Shown: positions 12,001 through 17,413 of the stretch, in pieces
Layout: every line of letters starts with the position of its first letter
Numbering within the stretch: position 1 is the stretch's first letter
Origin: an uncultured Christensenellaceae bacterium
GTDB lineage: Bacteria; Bacillota; Clostridia; Christensenellales; Borkfalkiaceae
DNA: 62,170 nt
Reading direction: 5' to 3'
Assembly (NCBI GenBank): GCA_910586655.1
Contig: CAJUIR010000007.1
Location: 1-62,170, forward strand
The notes under the pieces: model-generated
Databases searched by the model: none
What the model was told of the DNA's origin: nothing
Seen by the model: only the letters and a program-made list of their open reading frames with translations
Program-made: the position numbers and the translations under genes

Positions 12001-13667
12001 AAAAAGGCGTCGTAAGAGCGGAGGGTGTGATTGATAAGGTCGGTAAGGTAGGCGATATTTTCACTAAGCCTATACAATGGACGGACAGAGCCGCAATCGG
12101 TAAGATTTGGAACGCGTGTCAGGTGCAGATTGAACGCAACGACGGGCATAAGATAGGAACCGTGGAGAATATGCAAGCCGCAGGCGTGCTGTTAGAGGAG
12201 GTTATCAGACTTACGCAGCCGAACTACACAAACACGGAGCGTTCCGCGCTTATGCGTTCCGATAGCGATATTGTACGCAGTTTTACAATGTTTACGTCGG
12301 TGCCGCTCAAACAACTCTCGCGCCTCGTCGAATCAGTCGGGGAATACAAAACTCTGCGGCAAATGATAAAATCGGGCGATACAAATGCCGATATTCAGAG
12401 CAGATATAAAAAGGCGAAAAAACGCCTCGGTAAAACGCTTGCCTCGATAACAGTTGCAAACCTTATGTACACAATGGTTGCGCAGTTCTTTAAGTGGCTA
12501 TATGCCAAAGACCGCAAGGATAAGGACGGCAACGAGATAAGTTTTGTACAAGATTTCTTCACCGATTTTGCAAGCACGACAATAGGAATGTTCCCCGTCG
12601 TAAAAGATATATACAACTATTTCGCAAACGATTACGAGTTTAGCAATTTTGCGTATGACAGCATAAACAGCATTTTGTCTACGACGAAAGATTTGTTTGA
12701 GGTTGCGACAAAGGCGGCAGGCGGCGAACCGTTGGAAACGTCCGATTATATGAAACCGCTCAGAAACTCGCTTTATGCAATCGGACAGATTACGGGCTTG
12801 CCGATAAGGAATATCAATAACACGATTAGCGGCGTTATCAAGCGTTTTAGCCCTGCGACGGCGTACAAGTACAATTCTATGTTTTATAATGCGCAGTATA
12901 GCAAGGATATAAAAGCGGCGTTAGCGAACGGCGATACGGAACTTGCCGATACGATTATGAGTCTTATGCTTGATGAGGATAAGGCGGGGAACCTTAGTGC
13001 GGGCGCGAGAAAAAAACTCATCGAATTGTACGAGCGAGAGTATGAGGTGTTACCGCGTAGCATAGGCGATTCCGTGTCGTATAACGGAGAAAAGATAGAA
13101 CTTACTGCGAAACAGCGTGAGAAATTCAAGAAAGTTTACGGGCAGGCAAACGGCTATATCGAGCGTATGTTACAGAACAAGTCATTTGCTAAACTGTCTG
13201 CCGATAAACAGGCAAAAGCGATAAAACAGGTGTACGACGCGTATTACGATAAGGCATTAGCGGAAACGCTCGGCGTATCATCGGACAATAAACTTTTGCT
13301 CTTGTCAAAGTTTATGGGTATCGAATCGCTCTCAATCGCGCTTGCGGGAATATCCGATATAACGTCCGATAAAGACAAAAACAGCGCGACCGTTCAGGGT
13401 TCCAAAAAGAAAAAGGTAATACAGTATCTTTTGGGGCTGAATTTTACTGACGCTCAACGATTATTGATTCTCTTTATGCAGGGATATAAAATAGGCGACG
13501 GCGAGTATAAACGGCTTACGGCAGACAGGGCAAAGCGTATGGTAATATCGTATATTCTGAGCCTAAATAAGGCTACACAGGCGGAAAAAGCGCAACTCGC
13601 GCAAATGTGCGGGGTTGAGGTTAAAAACGGCAGAATCGTTACTAAATCGCTCTACGCGGCTAAATAA
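3054..13667 (+). CDS. Giant phage polyvalent protein (3,537 aa): zincin, PBECR-like nuclease, two ARTs, methyltransferase
   Basis: ATG 3054 follows an AAAGGAG site. Domains in order: a hydrophobic Gly/Ala-rich N-terminus (about 40-200) suited to membrane insertion; a zincin-like metallopeptidase with H760-E-L-T-H764; a PBECR-like nuclease region (about 900-1080, H983 and H988); a large-polyvalent-protein-associated domain (about 1120-1210); a helical region; an ADP-ribosyltransferase-like domain with Y-H1692-G; a SAM methyltransferase-like domain (D1906-A-S-S-G-L-G-Y-G); and a second ART-like domain with Y-H2098-G. A long helical C-terminus with hydrophobic stretches follows. The tetrapeptide R-Y/F-A-L occurs at R896, R1110, R1654, R1833, R2060 and R2201, mostly at domain edges. 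By analogy with polyvalent proteins and internal virion proteins of short-tailed phages, it is probably packaged and ejected with the DNA to modify the host. Individual activities are untested. Confidence 0.8.
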   Translation: MATLSQLKQQYTYKTGVSSLLTENQRQTITTHLQEEEEARRNQGGFFGGIGYAFEKLGLGFLSSIEGIWDYTAGGLAKLFGADEWAEQQFANDWVNYNHADEWFNPSEGWQFVGDVAGGIGTSLPAIATVVAAGAIAVASGGTLSPVAAALISGAVAGLGAAGNATKQAYRETGELGGKEFGYGALVGITEGAVEGLSAGIGAGTGQIVKGISKSFGKEVAETVTRQTIGKAMIKGFIGEAFEEGLSEILDPVWARLTYDPNAKNATLQEVGYAALVGGLSGAIMGGVDVSIRNVHSMSRGNTIVKEGKSSNVISMAEQLSTYEGENHTGYEQFEMVNSTLKELQTSMQKTNGEIRTAKQRMLLGVLEQANTTAAFTPFIARSAENIVNNADVIAEKLTAYGIKDAQGNPVTFTAEQIRSGVDTKNTSTFVNALKTNSVLRALAVADATGRLSMDTAKFKDATLRGQQLSTQADLNQFIENATDVERQAVGERLSISDWNTLTNEQFQQKIVEFSQNGGVEAYQQEQATVRELQNIDPATAKKMPARLNLKKDGTVRYTDGAVNIAVTKNGDTYRIYDYDSGKYSKPLTQAEANKTIREIKKAQAAAPAGTPTTVENQQATDTQGTQQQTAPQNGTEQQGAVRKIAEQLNSERQQTQEIDTYARKNVPDYAKLNEPNKSIIRSVIRQGRAAGIADADVLSYARVAAHTGINVVFDKSLCAVAVNSQTGEKIYSDGYYDPETNKFVVNPETTRTHEALLLHELTHAIYRTADGRLILERGVKNMSQAEKDAIIKRYSDVGHGGAIELMDEINAHYAEGVLTNKNTIEKLVAEKPKLKDRILSFFKKSSTAYEGDTKLSKSAKSLYNRYKKLFDSFSERNRQYNAAEYRHTAPNAETRYALQEALQQLGEYDETRKRHIENREGDTISRNYGDIVEFIKTAKRLPPVKRLHIGIISDATAKLVKTKTDVDIKNYDFVLASNFISHIFDSHGTQRTETPRNQKAVTYANIENIIETVIAPDDVTLASDENGTALKFIKDLDGKNVALTITSTKKSTLTLKSAWIIENSEGRTPSANATASARTSETSGRNLTTDSISENGKKVNRNGKKDGKRYALQIGNETAQVDIEETKNLVALHNLSEEKLLKVLQLGGFPMPSIAVTKAELSHTDYGDITVIFGKETISPTDRRNKVYKRDAWTPTMPQVDVKFNTKEFQTMEDAVCDLVGENKEYRSDIQRFFDQFHNYNGEYYISESDFVSSEIARKAKNNAGIMAAYLAEKGKSTQPVYKDRKFMQGDFSLSEIRAIADNIGITQENVKEFYEAQAQGSVEQTKKYQRVMGELKRAYIENYTRRGIDSKSATEIADDLGYSDYTRYMDAIRSVLRNPDAQEYDSRATEEALRNRITDNADFEKWLFDKISATEERRGIENGADPFTASGKRRSFAQMHDEYSIQNIVRNMLRGEQHGSTFFGHNANSIAARLADEFTSIKSIKEASYLLTEISESEYDALMDKTFEMSSEIVEEIDTRSGKNGYSDSLTRREDILDMIAECATVRPLTAERILSKWNSQYQGYDLGYKFDKQTAQKVLDWFTILKQLPTKYFEAKPRRVVEFSEIKSVLIPESASEKLKTRLTNRGVPYQVYGEGENTRTDIIKTMDGIRFALPETDSDGRRLTEQQRKYFQNSKIVDESGRLLPVYHGSNEYGEITVFKKGKTGYLGGGIYLTTDKQYAQRYANKNGYEGRIYEAYLNVSNPLTVTTVDPAREILHAVYGSDRVYNNRTANQGSAMHLITSADINKLQAKGYDGIVWNYGGSKEISVFNSNQIKLVSNQNPTTSRDIRYALPPVEPIKPSSKEWNPTIDTQEAKRRFPNLWDIQQDSSETRNPTQIKGTVTTYKKIYDYLRSHGFEGEILDASSGLGYGTRAGIEEYGFRVEDIEPFPDKSYKPQYTDYSKLTKKYDAIISNAVLNVLPQDQRDALVIKMGSLLNEGGTLFVNVRGDDVNNLASNSRNVNISNMEWYVDSTGSYQKGFTRPELVAYLRDALGEGFTVEPATFFGKTSAIVRKGNRYALPEIDSAGKKLTEQQREFFRDSKVVDDKGRLLPVYHGTAKPNFTVFKRSKDGALGQGIYFAESNEYAKGLSFGSEPYSVYLNITNPYQVEYAGGIDMQKLIDKGYDGVYHKQNGFWVAFDSNQIKLTDNKTPTQNDDIRYALPDDENNSRDGLTRGQRAKFAANNTRPKVYSKIDATEIVNSIIDERLVFDDKYGSLSGKSRAQVIDTLFTRLNNTSEGYRIGVALDIADYIINNAVLTDMYDSYDDVSYSMETLSAIRRYMHKVDLSGIKGEIQYKFDKKNTVSLVWGAKQGGMAPDVIAQELQSFGINIEAINEADQFFEMLEIYEKAKSDVSKKAEKVSLTAYGSKAQIEKLRQQIARDILTAYDEKGTQSKYGKLVEKYTNQIESLTKQVRQARRINSIVNSLVDSAQYLRDIAAKRNYVGAEVFSAPELTSWLKNLGKLKYRSDLRKSGARKILLDYGKFYNTNNPLLYDADPNLTYIDNNVLDALNFIQQNADSTKPLSLEELQAAQVIMASAKHLFQYYDQMTMEGKKVRISEAATAGNAIIQKTKSRVGRGFFNNIYGVFNKIVEPRVVIKSFENYNPNGILTRAYSEITRGETAASLQYIQLVEKFDDYFKANKKYRKRLTSEYITVAGAELNVGQALSLYELSKREQAKAGLYEAGFSYVDKKGKKQTVSITESDIDALQSAFTDSDKQFIAIVEDFFNVQSKKVKTDADLQILGYTNASDDFYFPIQRDKGTIAKNITDARDLMADWANVYNFSFNKDVKTGAKNKIFVPEIWSVITRHAKQLSTYAHLTVPLKNFSQIYAKNIGDKTHVQSIRNTLNEQVWGGADAYLSKLFSDIQGKATSSSVIEKLRGAYAKYQLGANLKVIVSQLTSYPTAGIELDFRSMVKGAVMKTDYAAMDKYCDYARVRNYEKGVVRAEGVIDKVGKVGDIFTKPIQWTDRAAIGKIWNACQVQIERNDGHKIGTVENMQAAGVLLEEVIRLTQPNYTNTERSALMRSDSDIVRSFTMFTSVPLKQLSRLVESVGEYKTLRQMIKSGDTNADIQSRYKKAKKRLGKTLASITVANLMYTMVAQFFKWLYAKDRKDKDGNEISFVQDFFTDFASTTIGMFPVVKDIYNYFANDYEFSNFAYDSINSILSTTKDLFEVATKAAGGEPLETSDYMKPLRNSLYAIGQITGLPIRNINNTISGVIKRFSPATAYKYNSMFYNAQYSKDIKAALANGDTELADTIMSLMLDEDKAGNLSAGARKKLIELYEREYEVLPRSIGDSVSYNGEKIELTAKQREKFKKVYGQANGYIERMLQNKSFAKLSADKQAKAIKQVYDAYYDKALAETLGVSSDNKLLLLSKFMGIESLSIALAGISDITSDKDKNSATVQGSKKKKVIQYLLGLNFTDAQRLLILFMQGYKIGDGEYKRLTADRAKRMVISYILSLNKATQAEKAQLAQMCGVEVKNGRIVTKSLYAAK

Positions 13668-13721
13668 ATTGCGACTAAACGCGGTAAAATGTATGCTATT
13701 ATATTATGCAGGAGGTAGAGT

Positions 13722-13886
13722 ATGCTTAATATTACTCCGACTGTGCAATCTGAAATTACCAAAATCGTTTGTCCGAACTGCAATAAAAAAGTACCGCGTG
13801 TAGGCTTACAAAAGGACAGTAAAGTTCAAGGTCTGACGTTTAGGTGTAAAAAGTGCGGCAGACTATGGACGGTAAAAACTGAATAA
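13722..13886 (+). CDS. Small zinc-ribbon protein, Com-like
   Basis: A 54-residue protein whose ATG is preceded by GGAGGT at good spacing. It has two CxxC knuckles, C-P-N-C near residue 17 and C-K-K-C-G near residue 42, separated by about 20 residues. This is a compact zinc ribbon. The layout resembles the Com-type zinc fingers of Mu-like phages, which bind mRNA to control translation, but the similarity is only in the cysteine pattern and size. It lies between the giant polyvalent gene and the terminator that precedes the capsid genes. Confidence 0.65.
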   Translation: MLNITPTVQSEITKIVCPNCNKKVPRVGLQKDSKVQGLTFRCKKCGRLWTVKTE

Positions 13887-13910
13887 TATTTGTGCCATAT
13901 TCCGAGAGAT

Positions 13911-13945
13911 AGAGCCATTGACCGTAAGATACGGTTAGTGGCTCT
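13911..13945 (+). terminator. Intrinsic terminator inside the virion gene cluster
   Basis: A 15-base-pair stem (two G-T wobbles) at 13911-13925 and 13931-13945 with loop AAGAT is followed by TTTTATT. It separates the zinc-ribbon gene from the scaffold and capsid genes, and no obvious promoter lies in the 34 bases that follow. Confidence 0.75.
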
Positions 13946-13979
13946 TTTTATTAAAAATCTAAAAAGGAGGACTGCGACT

Positions 13980-14111
13980 ATGAAACAGGGTTCGGGTAAC
14001 AGATATGCGACCAATAAAGGCGGCATTATCAAGGCTCCCAAGAGCGTGCAGGAACAGCCTAAGGCGACCGTAGTCAAGGGCAACGACCTGAGAAACGGCA
14101 AAAAGAAATAA
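13980..14111 (+). CDS. Small basic phage protein of unknown function (43 aa)
   Basis: ATG 13980 follows an AAAAGGAGG site nine bases upstream. The 43-residue product is Lys-, Gly- and Asn-rich (KQGSGNRYATNKGG start, RNGKKK end) and has no hydrophobic segment or recognisable domain. It is probably unstructured. It is the first gene after the internal terminator and precedes the acidic scaffold gene by 27 bases. It could be a small DNA-binding or capsid-associated peptide; no function is assigned. Confidence 0.6.
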   Translation: MKQGSGNRYATNKGGIIKAPKSVQEQPKATVVKGNDLRNGKKK

Positions 14112-14138
14112 TCGAATTTTATAGGAGGACAAACGATT

Positions 14139-15005
14139 ATGCAGGACGAAATCAAGAAACCCGACGAGGAAATCGAGGAAACCGTTGTCGATGACGAGAA
14201 CGAAACGGTTGACGATTCCGATGACGAGTTCGAGTATGACGACGAGGGTAACATTATCATTCCCGACGTAACGGACGACGAGGACGTTGAGAGCGACGAG
14301 GACGCCGCGGACGATAACGACGAAAACTCCGACGACGAGCAGGGCGACGGTTCCGATGACGCCGATAAAGGCGACGGAGAATCGGACGCAGAGCCTGAGG
14401 AGTCTACGGACGATACAAAAGATAAGCGTATCGCAGAACTCGAAAACGAGTTAAAAGCCTTAAAAGCGCAGGGCAGAGATACGTTGAAAAAGTTGGGCGC
14501 GAAAGAAACGAGCGACGTGCAAAAAGGGCTTGAGGAGTTGGCAGCAGAGGCTGACGATATTCCGTTAGAGGAATACCGCAAAAAGAAAGCCGAAAGCGCG
14601 GAAAGCGAGGAGGCGTTGCGCCTCTTGCGCGAAACCGAATTTAAGAAAAAAATGGCTGCCGACCTCGCAGAGGTGCAGGGGTTCTATCCCGAAACAAAAG
14701 GGCTGAAAGCGATTACCGAAATAAGCAATTTCGGCGTATTTGCGGAACTCCGCGATAAAGGCTTGACGCCTAAACAGGCATACGCCGCGGCAAACCCTGA
14801 CGGCGTGCGGGCAAGCGTGGCTAAGTCCGTAAAACAGCAGTTGCTCAACGAAACAAAGGGGCATTTACGCTCGGCGGTGCCGAAAGGCTCCAAAGACAAC
14901 TCGATTACGATGAGTAATAAGCAGTTGAGCGAATGGCGCGATTTGTTCCCGAATCTGAGCGATAAGGAAATTGTCGCTCTGTACAGACAATCATATCAAA
15001 AATAA
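14139..15005 (+). CDS. Probable capsid scaffold protein
   Basis: The 288-residue product follows a TAGGAGG site. Residues 1-95 are almost entirely Asp and Glu, residues about 98-125 form a coiled coil (K-D-K-R-I-A-E-L-E-N-E-L-K-A-L-K), and the C-terminal half is mixed-charge and helical. An acidic, coiled-coil, mostly disordered protein two genes upstream of the major capsid protein is the normal signature of a phage scaffold, which directs procapsid assembly and leaves before DNA packaging. No protease motif is visible, so it is probably released or cut by another enzyme. The assignment rests on composition and gene order, not on a named family. Confidence 0.7.
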   Translation: MQDEIKKPDEEIEETVVDDENETVDDSDDEFEYDDEGNIIIPDVTDDEDVESDEDAADDNDENSDDEQGDGSDDADKGDGESDAEPEESTDDTKDKRIAELENELKALKAQGRDTLKKLGAKETSDVQKGLEELAAEADDIPLEEYRKKKAESAESEEALRLLRETEFKKKMAADLAEVQGFYPETKGLKAITEISNFGVFAELRDKGLTPKQAYAAANPDGVRASVAKSVKQQLLNETKGHLRSAVPKGSKDNSITMSNKQLSEWRDLFPNLSDKEIVALYRQSYQK

Positions 15006-15019
15006 AAAGGAGAATTTCT

Positions 15020-15421
15020 ATGTTCAAACTCATTAAAATTGAGAATGGCAGAATGAACGTACCCGAACCCGTTTACCACGACGTAACGGACGACGAGGCG
15101 GTCGAATACGGCGAGGCTCTCGTTTTGGCGTCGGGTAAGTTCACGAAATGCGGTGCAACGGTAAAACCTACGCATATCGCTATGGGCAGCGTTGCGGCAG
15201 ACGCAACGAAACGCACTCTTGCGGCGGCAAGGGTCGAGGACAATCAACTTTACGAGGTGCCTGTTACGGCGGCTCCTACGGGGCTTACGGCGGGCAGTAA
15301 AGTGACTCTGCATACGGACGGCTTGCAGGTAACGGCGACCACCACGAGCGGCGTCGTAACCGTAGAAAGTCTGAACGGTGCGTCGGCGGCGGGAGATATT
15401 ATCGTCGTCAGAATTATTTAA
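15020..15421 (+). CDS. Probable capsid decoration/cement protein
   Basis: This 133-residue protein starts after AAAAAGGAG. It is Ala-, Thr- and Val-rich with alternating beta-strand patterns (for example V-P-V-T-A-A-P-T-G-L-T-A-G-S-K-V-T-L) and no helices or membrane segments. Small beta-rich proteins between scaffold and major capsid protein usually decorate the capsid surface. The gene lies 14 bases after the scaffold gene and 17 before the capsid gene. The assignment is by position and fold type only. Confidence 0.6.
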   Translation: MFKLIKIENGRMNVPEPVYHDVTDDEAVEYGEALVLASGKFTKCGATVKPTHIAMGSVAADATKRTLAAARVEDNQLYEVPVTAAPTGLTAGSKVTLHTDGLQVTATTTSGVVTVESLNGASAAGDIIVVRII

Positions 15422-15438
15422 CAGGGAGGACAGACAAT

Positions 15439-16479
15439 ATGTCGAATTTTATCTACAGCGCAATGTCGGGCAAAAACGACCCTATGTTCGGTAAGTTTGA
15501 ACACCCGATAAAGGCACTCATCGAGAACGAATCGAATATCTGTGAAAAGCAGAAAAGCATACTCGATTTTCTTTTCAACGTCGAAAAATCGAGCCGCTAC
15601 GCCGAAACGATTATGGGCGAGTCCGATTTCGATACGTTCCAAAGCAAACAGGAAGGACAGGGCGCGGAGAACGATAGCGTCGAGCCTACGTTCAAGAAAA
15701 CGATAGAGCATATCGAATTTGCGAAAGAGTTTACCATTACCCGCAAAATGGCGGACGACGCAAAGTTCGGTATGGGCGCGGATATGAAAAACAAGCCCAA
15801 AAAGTTCGTTCGCGCCTACTACAAGACGCGTATCAAAATCGCGGCGCAGGCTCTCATCAACGGCACGGCGAAAGAGATGACGTTCAACAAGGCAAAGGTT
15901 GATTTGACTTGCGCCGACGAACTCGCTCTGTTCCATAAGGCGCACCCGTATTCGACGGACAAAATGAAAGGCAAGACGCAGAGCAACTACTACTACGGCG
16001 AACTCACGGGCAGCGCAAGCACGCTTGAGGACGCGCTCGGCGTTCTCTCGAATAAGGTGCGCAATTTCAAGGACGAAAACGGCGACGTTATGGAGTATGT
16101 CGCGGACACTCTCATCATTCCCTGCAATCGTCCGAAACTCGAAACGCTCGTCAAAAAGGTTGTCGGCTCCGAGCGCACCGTGGGCAGCGCAAACAACGAT
16201 ATAAATACTCAGTACGGGAATTGGAATATCGTTGTGCTGAACGGTTGGGAGGCGGACGACGACAGGTTTATGGTTATGTCGGGCGACGCCAACAAGAACC
16301 TGCTCGGCAATATGTTCTATAACCGCGTTCCGCTTGACATTACGAGCGATATTGACAAGCACACCCGCAACTACTTTTGGAACGGTTACTGCCGTTTCGG
16401 TGTCGGGTTCAATACTTGGAAACATATCCTGCTTGCCGTCAACAGCAAAGACGCGATTTCCGCGGCAACGTCGCTATAA
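15439..16479 (+). CDS. Major capsid protein
   Basis: A 346-residue protein preceded by GGGAGGAC. Size, composition and position after scaffold and decoration genes fit a tailed-phage major capsid protein with the HK97 fold. Visible elements are an N-terminal arm, a long helix around residues 85-135 (F-A-K-E-F-T-I-T-R-K-M-A-D-D spine), and a C-terminal region with strands ending in F-V-G-F-N-type segments. The DNA here prefers C-ending codons more than the neighbouring genes, as expected for the most highly translated virion gene. It forms the icosahedral shell. I recognise the class rather than a close named relative. Confidence 0.8.
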   Translation: MSNFIYSAMSGKNDPMFGKFEHPIKALIENESNICEKQKSILDFLFNVEKSSRYAETIMGESDFDTFQSKQEGQGAENDSVEPTFKKTIEHIEFAKEFTITRKMADDAKFGMGADMKNKPKKFVRAYYKTRIKIAAQALINGTAKEMTFNKAKVDLTCADELALFHKAHPYSTDKMKGKTQSNYYYGELTGSASTLEDALGVLSNKVRNFKDENGDVMEYVADTLIIPCNRPKLETLVKKVVGSERTVGSANNDINTQYGNWNIVVLNGWEADDDRFMVMSGDANKNLLGNMFYNRVPLDITSDIDKHTRNYFWNGYCRFGVGFNTWKHILLAVNSKDAISAATSL

Positions 16480-16502
16480 ATCATTTAACAAGGAGGCTGA
16501 TT

Positions 16503-17408
16503 ATGACCGTTGCAGAACTTTATAAACAGGTTGCTCAACTCGGTTTTGAGGTTTCCTTAGAAGATGATGACAGGTTTTATTACGCAGCAAATAGGGCTTT
16601 ATTGCAGGTCAACGAGGTTCGACCTGCAATAAGTTACTATTTGATAAATCACAAGCCGCTGAAAAATCTATTGTCCGATTCCGCATTTTCTCCCGTCGAA
16701 AAAGATGAGGAACTGCAATACTCCGCACACGCCGCAAAATCATATTATTTTGAGGCGGACGGAAACGGTATCGTTTATATCGAAAAGCACACGCCTGACG
16801 GGTGGGCTGCTATAGGTACGGTATCGCTTGCGTCTACGCGCAAATTTGTCGCGTATCGGGGGTTTATCAAAGAGGCGGACAGTTTTGTAAGCGATTTGGT
16901 TAGACTGCGTTTTTCGGGCGAGTTTGTGTATTCGGTAAAGAACGTCGCAATGTACGACAAACTGTATAGCGAGGACGAGGCGGATATACCCGCTTATGAA
17001 CCGTTTACGCGCTACGATATAAGTAAACTTACGGACGATTTTCTTGCGTTGTGCTGTCCGCCTATCAAAGAGGCAGAGGGCAACGCGATTATCAATCAGG
17101 GGTACGGCGTAGAGGGCAATAGTGTAATATTGCTCCCGTATAATCAGAGCGGTGTTTTCAAGGTTTTATATAAAAGGCGTCCTGCGCCGATTGTCAATAA
17201 CGGCGAAATGGACGATAAGACCGAGATTGATTTGGACGTGGAACTCTGCGCCCTGCTGCCTGTGCTTATTGCGGCTTATGTATGGATAGACGACGAGCCG
17301 CAAAAATCGGAATACTACAAATATTTGTATAGCGAACGCGCCGCCGAGATTGAACGTAAGGGGAAAGATACAAGCCCTGTTATTATCAAGAGTTCAAACG
17401 GGTGGTAA
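16503..17408 (+). CDS. Neck/head-to-tail adaptor protein (putative)
   Basis: I chose ATG 16503, preceded by AAGGAGG, over an upstream in-frame start inside the capsid gene. The product is 301 residues. The N-terminal part is helical and is followed by a beta-rich middle (residues about 75-165, Y-Y-F-E-A-D-G-N-G-I-V-Y-I-E). The C-terminal part is helical and mentions a D-D-x-L-A-L-C-C-P-P-I-K segment. The gene lies directly after the capsid gene and before the large nozzle-like protein, the usual slot of the adaptor that connects portal to tail in short-tailed phages. Function is inferred from gene order. Confidence 0.5.
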   Translation: MTVAELYKQVAQLGFEVSLEDDDRFYYAANRALLQVNEVRPAISYYLINHKPLKNLLSDSAFSPVEKDEELQYSAHAAKSYYFEADGNGIVYIEKHTPDGWAAIGTVSLASTRKFVAYRGFIKEADSFVSDLVRLRFSGEFVYSVKNVAMYDKLYSEDEADIPAYEPFTRYDISKLTDDFLALCCPPIKEAEGNAIINQGYGVEGNSVILLPYNQSGVFKVLYKRRPAPIVNNGEMDDKTEIDLDVELCALLPVLIAAYVWIDDEPQKSEYYKYLYSERAAEIERKGKDTSPVIIKSSNGW

Positions 17409-17413
17409 GCGCA

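Noticed and set aside
13826..14581. A Ser-rich - strand frame opposite the scaffold gene
   Set aside because: Serine runs are the complement of Asp/Glu codons in the scaffold.
15418..16425. A 335-codon - strand frame opposite the capsid gene
   Set aside because: It mirrors the codon bias of the capsid gene; the + strand frame has a good SD site and a fitting product.
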